NCBI GenBank assembly: GCA_964459305.1
Contig: CAYWNA010000002.1
Location: 124,001-188,000, forward strand
Length of the DNA: 64,000 bases
From: CAYWNA01 sp964459305
GTDB taxonomy: Bacteria; Planctomycetota; Planctomycetia; Pirellulales; Pirellulaceae
Direction: 5' to 3'
In this document: positions 1-8,102 of the stretch, piece after piece
Numbering within the stretch: the stretch's first letter is position 1
How the letters are laid out: every line of letters starts with the position of its first letter
Made by a program: the position numbers and the translations under genes
The notes under the pieces: generated by a model
Told to the model about the DNA's origin: nothing
Databases searched by the model: none
What the model saw: the letters and a program-made list of their open reading frames with translations, nothing else

Positions 1-1358
1 TCATGTTTTTCCGGATCCAGCACGATCATGATCAGCGTGACAAAACGGTCGACCTGCACGCCGCTAAGCCGATCGTTCAACCTGGTGATTGCCGTGGCCG
101 GATGGCTTTCGCTGGCCAGGCAATACTTCGCCTCGGCTGCCAGCTTGGCCATCATCATGGCCGCTGCGATTCCATGGCCCACCACATCGGCCACGATCAC
201 CGCAGTGCGGCCATCGGGCAGTTGAATATAATCGTAGTAGTCACCACCGACGTGGTTGGCTGCACGATAGTAGTTGTAGAAATCGTATCCCTCCATGTCG
301 GGCGGACTTTCCGGCAGGAACGCCTTCTGGACTTCTTGAGCCACTTCCAGATCCTGCTGGATTTCCTTTTGGTGCAGTGCGTTTTCGTACAACTCGGCGT
401 TGTGGATGGCGATGCCGGCTTGTACGGCAACGCTGGCCAGGACCTCCAAATCCTCCTTCCGAAACCGCTTGCGTTGATCCAGCGTGTCCACCTGGATGGC
501 TCCGAGCGGGTTGCCCTCCGAGTCGACCAACGGAGCACACATCATGGACCGGATTCGCAGATCGGCAATGCTCGCGCTCATGTCCAGACGGTTATCCTGA
601 GTCGCATCCGCGGAAAGGATCGCCTCTTTGCCTTCCATGACCTTCGTGATGATTGTGCGGCTGATGCGAATGGTGTCTTCGTCGCCTTGTTTGCGGCATT
701 TGGTCCACCATCGAGGAACGAGCGCGCCATCCTTGGCCCGCAGAACAATGAAACCTCGATCCGCCTGGAGGAACGTTTTGAACAGACTGTTCAGCACCTG
801 CGGCAGCACGTCGTCCAACGCCAACGCCTTGCCCAGACTCCGCGTAATCTCGATCAATGCGGCAAACCGGGCTTCCAGGCTGGCGCTGACTTGCAGGATC
901 CCGTCCGAGCCGGTAGCAAGGTCCAGTGTCGACAAAACGGTCCCGCCAGCCGACTCCTGCTCGTCCTCAACCCCGTCATCAACGAGCATCGCGGACAAAG
1001 GGCTAACCATTTCCCTCGTTTCGTCGTTGCCCTTGACGGCGGCCTTTGGCTGCTCCGTTGCCAGGCCATCGAAGACGAACGACATGTCGCAGACGCCCAC
1101 GCGGTCGCCGTTCTTCAGCGGGAATTTCTCCTGTGGCGTAATCATCTCGTCGTTCAAGAAAGTGCCGTTGCGGCTATCCAGATCCTGGACATAGTAGTTT
1201 TCACCGTCGCGCACGATCTGCGCGTGATAACGACTGACCCGCCCAGCCTCTGTTAGTACGATTTGGCACTCGGGGTGTCGCCCGATTGTCGTCTCATCGA
1301 CGTTCAGATTGAAATGTTGTCCCGTTTCAGGACCGCTTTCTGCTAGGAGGTAAGGCAT
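1..1358 (-). CDS. FHA-GAF-SpoIIE-type protein phosphatase (3' end outside window)
   Basis: The gene reads leftward from ATG at 1356-1358 and is still open at base 1, giving at least 451 residues. Residues 1-95 form an FHA phosphothreonine-binding domain (TIGRHPEC, VSRYHAQI and DSRNGTFLND are recognisable). A GAF domain follows at about 140-300, with MMCAPLVDSEGNPLGAIQVD. A short helical linker (QKEIQQDLEVAQEVQKAF) then leads into a PP2C/SpoIIE phosphatase domain with the metal-binding GGDYYDY and VADVVGHGIAAA motifs. This order is typical of RsbU-like phosphatases that act on anti-sigma-factor antagonists, here presumably controlled by an FHA-bound phosphoprotein and a GAF ligand. The protein is cytoplasmic, with no signal peptide. 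The family call is firm; partner and ligand are unknown. It stands alone; the next feature is a tRNA on the other strand. Confidence 0.9.
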   Translation of the reverse strand, partial: MPYLLAESGPETGQHFNLNVDETTIGRHPECQIVLTEAGRVSRYHAQIVRDGENYYVQDLDSRNGTFLNDEMITPQEKFPLKNGDRVGVCDMSFVFDGLATEQPKAAVKGNDETREMVSPLSAMLVDDGVEDEQESAGGTVLSTLDLATGSDGILQVSASLEARFAALIEITRSLGKALALDDVLPQVLNSLFKTFLQADRGFIVLRAKDGALVPRWWTKCRKQGDEDTIRISRTIITKVMEGKEAILSADATQDNRLDMSASIADLRIRSMMCAPLVDSEGNPLGAIQVDTLDQRKRFRKEDLEVLASVAVQAGIAIHNAELYENALHQKEIQQDLEVAQEVQKAFLPESPPDMEGYDFYNYYRAANHVGGDYYDYIQLPDGRTAVIVADVVGHGIAAAMMMAKLAAEAKYCLASESHPATAITRLNDRLSGVQVDRFVTLIMIVLDPEKH

Positions 1359-1433
1359 GGGAGCATTTTCACCGGTAGAGATCTAACCAAACCCAGTCTA
1401 TCGGGCCGCTCGACGTGGCCACTAAGCAACCTC

Positions 1434-1606
1434 TCAGAACAACGATTTTAGTTTCCATTTGCTGTTGTCGTCAACCAAGGTCACAACGTTGCGGCAACGG
1501 TCTTGACCGCCGTACACGTTCAGTTTACGGTTATCCGAGTGAATGAGTACCAGGTCGCGGCGCGGGCGGCAACCCCACCCGATTCCACAAAGGCAGCGTC
1601 CTTTGG
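1434..1606 (-). pseudogene. possible 3' gene remnant abutting tRNA-Gln
   Basis: A minus-strand open frame ends at 1434. Its last 40 or so residues (LVLIHSDNRKLNVYGGQDR and on to KWKLKSLF) look protein-like, but the frame upstream runs straight into the tRNA-Gln gene at 1607, so no complete gene can exist. I do not recognise the family. It may be the tail of a gene whose 5' part was lost, or a chance frame. Confidence 0.2.
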
Positions 1607-1678
1607 TGCCCCGTGGTGTAATTGGCAACACACCTGACTCTGGATCAGGCATTCTAGGTTCAAGTCCTAGCGGGGCAG
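1607..1678 (+). tRNA. tRNA-Gln (anticodon CTG)
   Basis: A cloverleaf folds with acceptor arms TGCCCCG (1607-1613) and CGGGGCA (1671-1677). The anticodon stem is CCTGA/TCAGG, with anticodon CTG at 1640-1642. The T arm contains GGTTCAAGTCC, and the discriminator base is G1678. The U1-A72 pair is typical of bacterial tRNA-Gln. CCA is not encoded. Confidence 0.93.
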
Positions 1679-2039
1679 CTTACCGCGGAAGTTGGGATCT
1701 CCCTTCCTGCGCGTTGACACGTAAGGATTTAGGGCAATTCGCTCTGAGTCCTTTTTTTGTTCCTCTGGAGCGACCTGGGGTGAATTCGGGGCACCGTTGA
1801 GATTGTGCTAGGCTTGATCGCAGGCGCTGACACAAGTGGGAATTGTGGATGCTCGGGAGAGGTACTTCGAGGAAGCGTGAATGATCTCGTGTCCGCCCGA
1901 GCACACGACAATGTGCCGGGCATCGCCCGCACGACCGCCGGCCTCGCCGACAGCGAAGACTCCGACCGACACGCATCCGGAAAGCCGTCGACTACCGGAT
2001 GCCGGATCGGCGCTTGTGGACGTTGGCTCCGCGTGACTG
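1679..2039. other. intergenic region without recognised gene
   Basis: Short frames on both strands have arginine-rich, low-quality translations and no convincing ribosome binding site. I see no gene, palindromic element or clear terminator between tRNA-Gln and the small gene ending at 2040. Confidence 0.5.
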
Positions 2040-2225
2040 CTAGCGTTCTTCGAGCCCCAGACGCGAAATGATTGCTTCAGCGCCAGGCGTTATGTTGCGG
2101 ATCTTGGCAGCAAAAGCGGTTTTTTCCGAGACGCTCGCGGATTCAGTCCGCTTCTTGATGTGCGTAATCTTCCGTTTGCGCTGACGACGACGTTTCAGCT
2201 CTTTTCGGCGCTCGCTACAGCCCAC
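2040..2225 (-). CDS. small basic planctomycete protein
   Basis: This 61-residue protein starts at GTG (2223-2225), preceded by AGGAGG at good spacing, which fixes the start. The N-terminal half is very basic (ERRKELKRRRQRKRKITHIKK) and the C-terminal half reads KIRNITPGAEAIISRLGLEER. It resembles small planctomycete proteins of the DUF6800 kind as I remember them; the name is tentative. The charge pattern suggests nucleic-acid or ribosome binding, which is inference. It is monocistronic. Confidence 0.7.
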   Translation of the reverse strand: MGCSERRKELKRRRQRKRKITHIKKRTESASVSEKTAFAAKIRNITPGAEAIISRLGLEER

Positions 2226-2370
2226 GTGAAAACCTCCTATTGTCTGATGAACTCACCGTGAGAATTACGAACTTCTAGCACGTATGCGCACCGGCGTCAA
2301 CGTCCCGATGATGCTAGCATGGCTCTGCGTCCGGACCGCGGCCGCATGGCAAAGCCACTTCTCCCGACCT

Positions 2371-2712
2371 CTATGCTTGTTGGTTTTCCAGCATGTGCGC
2401 CCGCGCCATCGCCTCTTCGGCCTTCATTTTGTAGTGCGGGTTCTGTGTGCCGGCCATGGCACGCTGATAGGTGACGCTCATGGCCGTGAATGAGAACGCA
2501 TCGTTGGGCTCCAATGCACACGCTCGTTCGCCGTGTGTCACGGCTTTCTCATGATCCCCCAGTTTTCCGTACATGACCGCGAGGGCCATATGGGCCAGCG
2601 CAAATGTCTCGTCCACCTCGATTGCTTGCGCAAACTTCTCGGTGGCTTCCTCAATCTTGCCGTCATCTTTCAGCTTTTCACCTTCGGCATATAGCTCGTG
2701 CATTGTGGCCAT
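2371..2712 (-). CDS. tetratricopeptide-repeat protein
   Basis: The protein has 113 residues from ATG at 2710-2712, with GGGGAG upstream. The frame extends further up to 2862, but that part is not protein-like. The sequence is almost entirely TPR helices: AEGEKLKDDGKIEEATEKF, then ALAHMALAVMYGKLGDHEKA, then a degenerate third unit ending HMLENQQA. It is cytoplasmic and probably an interaction scaffold. No partner is encoded alongside; lpxA lies divergently about 310 bp away. Confidence 0.85.
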   Translation of the reverse strand: MATMHELYAEGEKLKDDGKIEEATEKFAQAIEVDETFALAHMALAVMYGKLGDHEKAVTHGERACALEPNDAFSFTAMSVTYQRAMAGTQNPHYKMKAEEAMARAHMLENQQA

Positions 2713-3025
2713 CGATCGCAGTCTCCCCTGTCTGTTATCAAACGATTCGTTGAAGTTCTTGTACAAACCACAGCCAGATAATCTACCACGTACGACCTGG
2801 TTCGTCGCAGGGGGGTGGCGATTTCCCATGCGAGAACCACAGAATCGGCTCAATCCGTACAATCCAAATTGCCGATGAATTGAAAGCGTCGGTGCCGACC
2901 AGAGGGGGGATACGAACGCTTACGGGCAATCCGGGTGCCTTCGTGTTCACCATCAGTTCGGACCGGATCCGTTGATGTGACCGTCCTGGGACGGTAATTG
3001 GGGCTCGATAGCGAGAGGAAACGAC

Positions 3026-3880
3026 GTGGCTGACATCCATTCGACTGCAATCATCGATCAACGCGCCGAAATCGCTGCCCACGTGTCTGTTGGGCCTTTC
3101 TGTGTCATTGAACCCGGCGCGGAAATCGGCGAGGGCTGCCGTTTGGCGAGTCATGTGGTCATAAAGTCTGGAACAACGCTGGGTACGGACAACGAGATCT
3201 TCGCGGGTGCCGTTTTGGGTGGCCGTCCCCAGCATCTTAAGGCCAATCAGCGTGTGGGGCGGTTGAAGATAGGCAACGGAAACATGATTCGAGAAAATGC
3301 GACAATCCACGTAGCTCTGGAAGAGGACGAGTGGACCGTGGTGGGCGACAACAACATGATCATGGTCAACGCCCATATCGCCCACGACTGTTGCGTGGGT
3401 GATCATTCGATCATCGTGAACAACGCCATGATTGCCGGTCATGTGACCATCGAAAGTCGAGCGTACATCTCCGGCGCAGTAGGCGTCCATCAATTCTGCC
3501 GGGTCGGCCAACTTGCCATGGTAGGCGGCCAGGCGCACATCTGCCAAGATATCCCTCCGTTCGTTACCGTCGACGGTTTGAGCAGCGAGGTGGTTGGCTT
3601 GAATCGCATCGGCCTTCGACGGAACGGGTACAGTGCCGAAGACATCCGACAATTAAAAGCGGCTTACCGCATCATCTACCGTAATGGCCTGCCGCTCGAT
3701 GAGATCCTGACCGCACTGAGACAGGAGTTCCCAACGGGTCCGGCTGCGGCCTTCCACGAGTTCCTCGCGAAAGGCAAACGCGGGTTTGTCCGGGAACGAC
3801 GCGTTCCGCCCAAATCGACGATCAGGATTTTTTCCGGCGAAGGCGACGACTCAACGGCCCCCGTCCGCCATGCCAGCTAG
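3026..3880 (+). CDS. lpxA: UDP-N-acetylglucosamine acyltransferase (lipid A biosynthesis)
   Basis: LpxA transfers a hydroxyacyl chain from ACP to UDP-GlcNAc, the first step of lipid A synthesis in the cytoplasm. The start is GTG at 3026 after GAGAGGAA. Hexapeptide beta-helix repeats fill residues 1-190. The hallmark segments NAHIAHDC (catalytic His region) and GVHQFCRVG are intact, followed by GLNRIGLRRNG and the helical C-terminal domain. At 284 residues it is slightly longer than the usual 260 because of a polar tail. It stands alone rather than in an lpxD-fabZ-lpxA-lpxB cluster. Its presence supports a lipid A-bearing outer membrane. Confidence 0.94.
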   Translation: MADIHSTAIIDQRAEIAAHVSVGPFCVIEPGAEIGEGCRLASHVVIKSGTTLGTDNEIFAGAVLGGRPQHLKANQRVGRLKIGNGNMIRENATIHVALEEDEWTVVGDNNMIMVNAHIAHDCCVGDHSIIVNNAMIAGHVTIESRAYISGAVGVHQFCRVGQLAMVGGQAHICQDIPPFVTVDGLSSEVVGLNRIGLRRNGYSAEDIRQLKAAYRIIYRNGLPLDEILTALRQEFPTGPAAAFHEFLAKGKRGFVRERRVPPKSTIRIFSGEGDDSTAPVRHAS

Positions 3881-4002
3881 AGTCCTTTGACCGGAAGAGA
3901 TGCAAACTCCATCCACTTCGTGGCGAGCCCCCAAATGACGTTGGGATCTTTCTCCGAGATCGCGTGCACTCTCCTTTGTTCAGGCTAACCTTCGAGGATC
4001 GC

Positions 4003-4860
4003 TCATTGGACGGAGAAGTCCTCTTTATATTTCTGAAGCAATCGCTCCGGATCAAACTCCATGAAATACATCTTGAAATGTGAGACCGTGCGGTTCGCTT
4101 TCTCGTCGTAGTCAAGACGCAAGTCCGGGCCGATATGCAGGCAATCGTGCCATCCCTGGCCAATGCTACTGCTTCTTTTGCACCCCCATGCCGCAAGGTA
4201 CTTCATGTCGCGTGAGACCTCGCCTGCGATACTGTAGATGGGTTGATCCGTGCTGTTCCCCCAAAAGGCTTTCGGCTGACCGGGGTGCTGCCGCCAAACG
4301 GGAACATAGATCTGGACCCACGGCGGCGAGTTGGTATTGTGCGTAGGCGGCCGTCGCGTATCGGGAAAGCGTTCCGTGTCCTTCAAGAAGGTGAACCCAC
4401 GGGCCGTGTAGATGAAGCATTGGTTGACAAAGGACTCGACAAACTGATCTTTCAGACTCTGAAAACCCGGAGCGCGGCGGAGTTGCCAACAACCGTTCAC
4501 GCTGCCGACCGCCTTCACCGCTTCGGGCGTCGGACCGGTGACCGTCACATACCAATCAACGGCGCCGTCCGACGGCACGAGCTTCGTCTCGACCTCCGCG
4601 CCTTTCGGATGCTTGTGCCTGACAATCATGCTGCCGTCGGGCTGTGGTGAGCCTTCCCCTTGGCCCAGCGCATCTTCATAGCACCATACATCGCACTCGA
4701 AGTCCGGAATGGTCGGCACGGCAATGCGGACCATCGTAAACACGCGGTCGCCCCGTTTCTCCTGTTCGACTCTGATCGTCGGCCTCTCGCCGTCGGCCAC
4801 AGCGCTGGTCTCGGGGAAGATCATGCCAACCGCAATTGCGATTCCGAGGACAGTTCTCAT
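4003..4860 (-). CDS. exported protein of unknown function
   Basis: The start is ATG at 4858-4860 with GGAGGG upstream. The open frame reaches 5112, but that extension consists of repeat-derived sequence. The 285-residue product begins with a cleavable signal peptide (MRTVLGIAIAVGMIFPETSAVA) and has several Trp- and Cys-containing stretches (FECDVWCYEDALGQ, WVQIYVPVWRQHPGQ). The C-terminal half ends in KMYFMEFDPERLLQKY. I recognise no domain. It is probably periplasmic. Confidence 0.75.
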   Translation of the reverse strand: MRTVLGIAIAVGMIFPETSAVADGERPTIRVEQEKRGDRVFTMVRIAVPTIPDFECDVWCYEDALGQGEGSPQPDGSMIVRHKHPKGAEVETKLVPSDGAVDWYVTVTGPTPEAVKAVGSVNGCWQLRRAPGFQSLKDQFVESFVNQCFIYTARGFTFLKDTERFPDTRRPPTHNTNSPPWVQIYVPVWRQHPGQPKAFWGNSTDQPIYSIAGEVSRDMKYLAAWGCKRSSSIGQGWHDCLHIGPDLRLDYDEKANRTVSHFKMYFMEFDPERLLQKYKEDFSVQ

Positions 4861-4974
4861 CGCTTTCCCTCCATTTGCATCTGTTGTCGTTGCCGGCCGG
4901 TGAGTCTTCATGGTATCGGCCTGCGAAGGGGACTTCCAGGGCCTGGAAGCCCGCGTGGCAAGTCGCCATGGCAC

Positions 4975-5096
4975 GTAGCTGGATTCGCAAGAATTGAGCC
5001 ATGCTCGCGGCCAGGATTGACACCTCTCCGCACGTAGCCGAAGTCGCCAGACTTTGTACAGGGCAACGAAAACCAAACTCTGGCGAGTTCGGCTAC
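4975..5096. repeat. half of a GTAGCTGG repeat followed by a GTAGCCGA palindrome
   Basis: 4975-4998 (GTAGCTGGATTCGCAAGAAT) matches one arm of the elements at 15780-15847 and 56055-56122. 5034-5096 is a complete 63-bp inverted repeat with arms GTAGCCGAAGTCGCCAGACT and the near-complement AGTTCGGCTAC end. The same palindrome recurs at 10357-10423 and 22795-22861. Confidence 0.85.
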
Positions 5097-5108
5097 GGAT
5101 CAGACTTG

Positions 5109-5687
5109 TCACTTTCGAACTTGGATGAGGATGGCACCATCTCCGCCGAGTTCGATCTTGACACCCTCCCCGACCAACCGGCGAACGTCTAGGCTCACGG
5201 TGGCGCCCGCAGTGAGCCTGCTGGCGCCGACTGGGTGGGCTAACGGACAGGGGAGCTTTCCCGGATGTAGCACGCAGGTGACCTCTCGTGGGCTCTGGCC
5301 CAGGTTTGCCAGGAGTAGATAGGCCTCGCCGGGGCGGCTGTGGACGGCCGATGCGCAGCGGGCGTCTGATAGGGTGACGGCCTGGTTTCGCCAGTCGGCG
5401 AAGCGATAGGACCGAACGTCGCCGAGAGGTTTGAACAGTGGGAGTAATGCGAAGGTCTCAGGGCTGGCCGGCCAGGGGGCCACACCGCCTAGAAAGGCCT
5501 CGAGCGCGAAAGCCGCCGCGGGGCTTCGCTGTCCAGAAAACCATAGCTGATGACACCCCGGGGGCGAGCCCCGTACGATTGAACCCGCAGGGGCGGCCTT
5601 TCCCGGATCCCAAAATGCCTCGGTTTGCCTCAGCGGTTTTCTGTTTTTTTTCGGGGATTTCTGTCGGTCTCGCGGCCCAAAGGGCAA
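5109..5687 (-). pseudogene. C-terminal fragment of an exported glycosidase-like protein
   Basis: An open minus-strand frame of 192 codons ends at 5109. The stretch from LEAFLGGVAPWPASPETFALL through VRSYRFADWRNQAVTL to GEAYLLLANLGQSP and VSLDVRRLVGEG reads like the last beta-sandwich domain of a carbohydrate-active enzyme. The N-terminus is an unlikely TTG start in a poly-A/T run, and no catalytic domain precedes it. I infer a truncated gene; an independently expressed small protein is less likely. Confidence 0.45.
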
Positions 5688-5769
5688 TCTACGTGATAGG
5701 CGGAGGATTTCCGACCAATTTCAGCGCATGCCAGGGAGGGAGCATTTACAGTTTCAAGGGGGGGAGACG

Positions 5770-6027
5770 ATGAGATCCTCGCGTGTTCAACGCCGAAGAC
5801 GATTCGTGATTGCGTGCCTGACCCTCGCATTTCTACTTGGGTTGGTTACTTGCAGTTTTGCTGCACCGCCGACGTCTGATCTCCTGGTTCCAGACCTTCC
5901 GACGTCTGGAATCGTCAGCCTGTATGTTCTGGCTGCTCTGGCTGCTGCGCTGACGGCTATCACCCTGGTCGCAGACGCCGTGTCCATCTACAGACGTTAT
6001 CGGCAGGGCTACGTGCACCGAGCGTGA
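5770..6027 (+). CDS. small membrane protein with signal peptide
   Basis: ATG at 5770 follows a strong purine-rich site (GGGGGGAGACG). The 85-residue product has a basic N-terminus, a signal peptide ending near CSFAAPP, a short linker, and a second hydrophobic segment (GIVSLYVLAALAAALTAIT) followed by a basic tail (YRRYRQGYVHRA). Its 3' part overlaps an opposite-strand frame (5833-6237) by 195 bp, so one of the two is probably shorter than drawn. Function is unknown. Confidence 0.5.
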   Translation: MRSSRVQRRRRFVIACLTLAFLLGLVTCSFAAPPTSDLLVPDLPTSGIVSLYVLAALAAALTAITLVADAVSIYRRYRQGYVHRA

Positions 6028-6237
6028 ATCTCGTAGAGTGATGATCGAGACCCCCGTACCGCCATCGGGAACGTAGGCGGACAAGATTCGCGAACCGTCC
6101 TTCAAGACTTCGTCATTGAGCTGTCCGTCGCGTTTGGGCACATTACCCCAGTCACCGCGGACGCGGCCGGTCCAGGAATACAGCCGGGGATTGGCCGGCT
6201 TGGACGATAGGTCCTCACAGTTCAAACCCTGCCCCAT
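5833..6237 (-). CDS. small protein of a type I restriction locus, C-terminus doubtful
   Basis: ATG at 6235-6237 overlaps the end of the metallopeptidase gene by 23 bp, an arrangement typical of translational coupling. Residues 35-75 (DGQLNDEVLKDGSRILSAYV followed by GTGVSIITLRDSRSVHVALP) resemble small proteins I associate with type I restriction operons. The last 55 or so residues lack protein character and run across the opposite-strand gene 5770-6027, which suggests a frameshift or rearrangement near 6000. Confidence 0.4.
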   Translation of the reverse strand: MGQGLNCEDLSSKPANPRLYSWTGRVRGDWGNVPKRDGQLNDEVLKDGSRILSAYVPDGGTGVSIITLRDSRSVHVALPITSVDGHGVCDQGDSRQRSSQSSQNIQADDSRRRKVWNQEIRRRRCSKTASNQPK

Positions 6238-6937
6238 GTTGTTCGAGCCATGCCTTTCGTGGCTCGTAGTCGGGCAGTAGGCTGTTCAGCAGACTCCAGA
6301 AGGCTGCCGAGTGATGGCGGTGTTTCAGGTGGCACAGCTCGTGGACTACCGCGTATTCCAGAATGGTCTTGGGCATGAAGATCAGTCGCCAGTTCAGATT
6401 GATGATGCGATCCTTGCCACAGCTTCCCCACAGGTGCTTCTGGTCCTTGATTCGGATGGCCTTGGGCTCCTGGCCCAGTTTGCGGGCATAGCGTCGAGTG
6501 AATGCGTCAGCATCCTTTTCCACCCTCCGGCGTAGCAACACTTTCAGCGCGTGTTTGATCGTGGCGTCTCGGTCGCCGAGGGGAATGGATTCCGGAACAT
6601 CAACGAAGAAACCACCGCGATAGTAGGTCACGATGGTGTTCCCCGGAATCGTCCTGACCGTCAGGCGCATCCGACGGCCGCGATAGGGGATCTTCGCTCC
6701 GCTGACGAAATGGTCGGGCCATGGACTGGCGGCCAGAGCCTCACGCATCTTCTCCCGCTGGTCGTACACCCATCGCCGGCGACGGTGGACGAACGCTTCG
6801 ATGTCCTGCAGGCTGTAATCAACAGGAGCCACCACCTCGACGCCCTTGGGCGTCACGACGATCCTCTGACGCTTGGCTCGGTTGCTGCGTCGGATCGTGT
6901 AGGGGATCGCTTTCTGTCCAACGGTCAACGTCGGCAT
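6215..6937 (-). CDS. YgjP-like zinc metallopeptidase (DUF45)
   Basis: This 240-residue protein contains the zinc site VVHELCHLKHRHHSAAFW (HExxH-type pair plus a third downstream ligand region), preceded by WGSCGKDRIINLNWRLIFMP, the signature of the YgjP/DUF45 family. Cytoplasmic metallopeptidases of this family often lie inside type I restriction-modification operons. That fits here: the hsdM fragment ends 3 bp upstream and the 5833-6237 frame overlaps downstream. All motif residues are intact, so it may outlive the system it came with. The substrate is unknown. Confidence 0.88.
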   Translation of the reverse strand: MPTLTVGQKAIPYTIRRSNRAKRQRIVVTPKGVEVVAPVDYSLQDIEAFVHRRRRWVYDQREKMREALAASPWPDHFVSGAKIPYRGRRMRLTVRTIPGNTIVTYYRGGFFVDVPESIPLGDRDATIKHALKVLLRRRVEKDADAFTRRYARKLGQEPKAIRIKDQKHLWGSCGKDRIINLNWRLIFMPKTILEYAVVHELCHLKHRHHSAAFWSLLNSLLPDYEPRKAWLEQHGAGFEL

Positions 6938-6974
6938 GGTTCAACAGCGTTGCGTGATGCTTGAACCGGTCAGC

Positions 6975-7000
6975 GGGAGGGCGAGGCTCCGGCCGAGCCG
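6975..7000. repeat. half of a GGGAGGGCGAGGCTCC palindrome at the hsdM break
   Basis: The sequence GGGAGGGCGAGGCTCCGGCC matches one arm of the elements at 8136-8264 and 8939-9068. It lies at the point where the hsdM reading frame loses family similarity, suggesting that a deletion or insertion ended within the repeat. Confidence 0.7.
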
Positions 7001-7338
7001 ATGGTTGGCATCCTCGATCGCATGAAAGGCCGCGTTCAAATGCTCGCCGGTGTTCGTGGTGTGCTTGCGGACATCGCTCCACGAGTGGCCCCTGGGGATG
7101 TCGCAGCGATGCTCGTCGGGATCGGCGGCCAGTTCCGCGTCGTCGTACTCGGCCAGCCGCAGCTCGTATTCCTCCTGCCAGACGTCGCACAGCCGCTTGA
7201 AGAACAGCAGCCCAAAGATGTAGTGCTTGTAGCCGGAGCTATCAATGCTCCCACGCAAGATGTCCGCCGCTCCCCACAGATGGCTTTCCAGCTTCTGCAA
7301 CGTCAGCGGCCCGTTGCCGTTTTGGACCGCCAGCATTG

Positions 7339-7385
7339 TAGGACGGATTGCTAATCCGTCCGGGGCGGAATGGCATTCCGTCCTA
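7339..7385. repeat. 47-bp TAGGACGG palindrome inside the hsdM frame
   Basis: The segment begins TAGGACGGATTGCTAATCCG and ends ATTCCGTCCTA, forming a near-perfect inverted repeat. The same ends bound longer elements at 25559-25706 and 34144-34292. Here it is translated in frame between the SAP-like region and the HsdM N-terminal domain. Confidence 0.85.
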
Positions 7386-7687
7386 CTTTGGTTGCGGCTC
7401 TGCCGCATCGCCTTGCCATCTCCGGCGCCCAGAATACGGTCGATCAGAACCTGCTTCGCTCGGCCCGAAGTACCCAGATCCAGCCCTTCACAAGCGGTCT
7501 TCAGCTCATCCCGAGACAGCTCCGGCAGCAGTTCTTCCAGCTTAGTCCGTCGCAGCCCGGCCAATTGGTCCACCAGCTCATCCTTGCTCATGCCCGTCGG
7601 CCCGAAATCGACCTCGAAGGCATACGCCAGCTCGATCAACCGCTTCCGAGTCAACGTTTCCAGAACTACCCGCTTCGCCGTCATCAC

Positions 7688-8102
7688 GGCCCTCCATCTG
7701 CCAGACTCACCTCGGCGCGCCCACTACGCGAAAGGCGCCTTGTGGATCCAATCCTCCCGCCCCCACCGCGGCTGTGCCCGGTGGAGCCTGTGATTCTGCA
7801 CTACGTCACCAAGCTGACAGGACCTCTCTTGGCCCCCGCCGAGCTCCGCTCGGTGGAGCCCGTGTTCTTTCGGTGAACAACGCATGTCGCGTCAATCATG
7901 GGCTCCACCGAGCAGAGCTCGGCGGGGGCCGGGACCTGGCACGTGCTTCGAACTAGTGCACAATCACTCGCTCCACCGAGCGGAGCTGCGGTGGGGGCGA
8001 AAACGTGAGATTCTCTCTGCGTCGTTCCATAATGTACCTGCCGATCCCGGTCATGTCACTCGTATCGGCTTCACTGCCCGACGGCGTGTGTTATTATGCG
8101 AA
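7688..8102. repeat. cluster of CCACCGAGCGGAGCTC palindromes, no gene
   Basis: 7831-7930 is a 100-bp inverted repeat with arms GGCCCCCGCCGAGCTC and GAGCTCGGCGGGGGCC. Single arms or diverged copies lie at about 7760-7788 and 7971-8000. Open frames here are repeat-derived. The region separates the restriction relic from the selenoprotein candidate. Confidence 0.75.

Larger units (their letters stand above)
6941..7684 (-). pseudogene. hsdM: truncated type I restriction methyltransferase (N-terminal part)
   Basis: Translation from ATG at 7682-7684 (GGAGGG upstream) gives 247 residues. About residues 1-95 are SAP-like helices (TRKRLIELAYAFEVDF, SKDELVDQLAGL). Then comes a stretch encoded by a 47-bp palindrome, then the HsdM N-terminal helical domain (LESHLWGAADILRGS, YIFGLLFFKRLCDVWQEEY). 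The protein stops just after AFHAIEDANHRL, where the coding sequence turns into one half of an intergenic repeat (6975-7000). The AdoMet and NPPF catalytic domain is missing, as are hsdS and hsdR, so no active restriction system is encoded here. Confidence 0.8.

Noticed and set aside
3..1256. 417-codon plus-strand open frame
   Set aside because: It is the antisense shadow of the FHA-GAF-SpoIIE gene, whose minus-strand translation shows clear domains.
1805..2071. 88-codon plus-strand open frame after tRNA-Gln
   Set aside because: Low-complexity translation, no ribosome binding site and overlap with the small basic protein gene on the other strand.
7688..8102. possible CRISPR array
   Set aside because: The repeated units are inverted, not direct, irregularly spaced and without unique spacers; they are palindromic elements.
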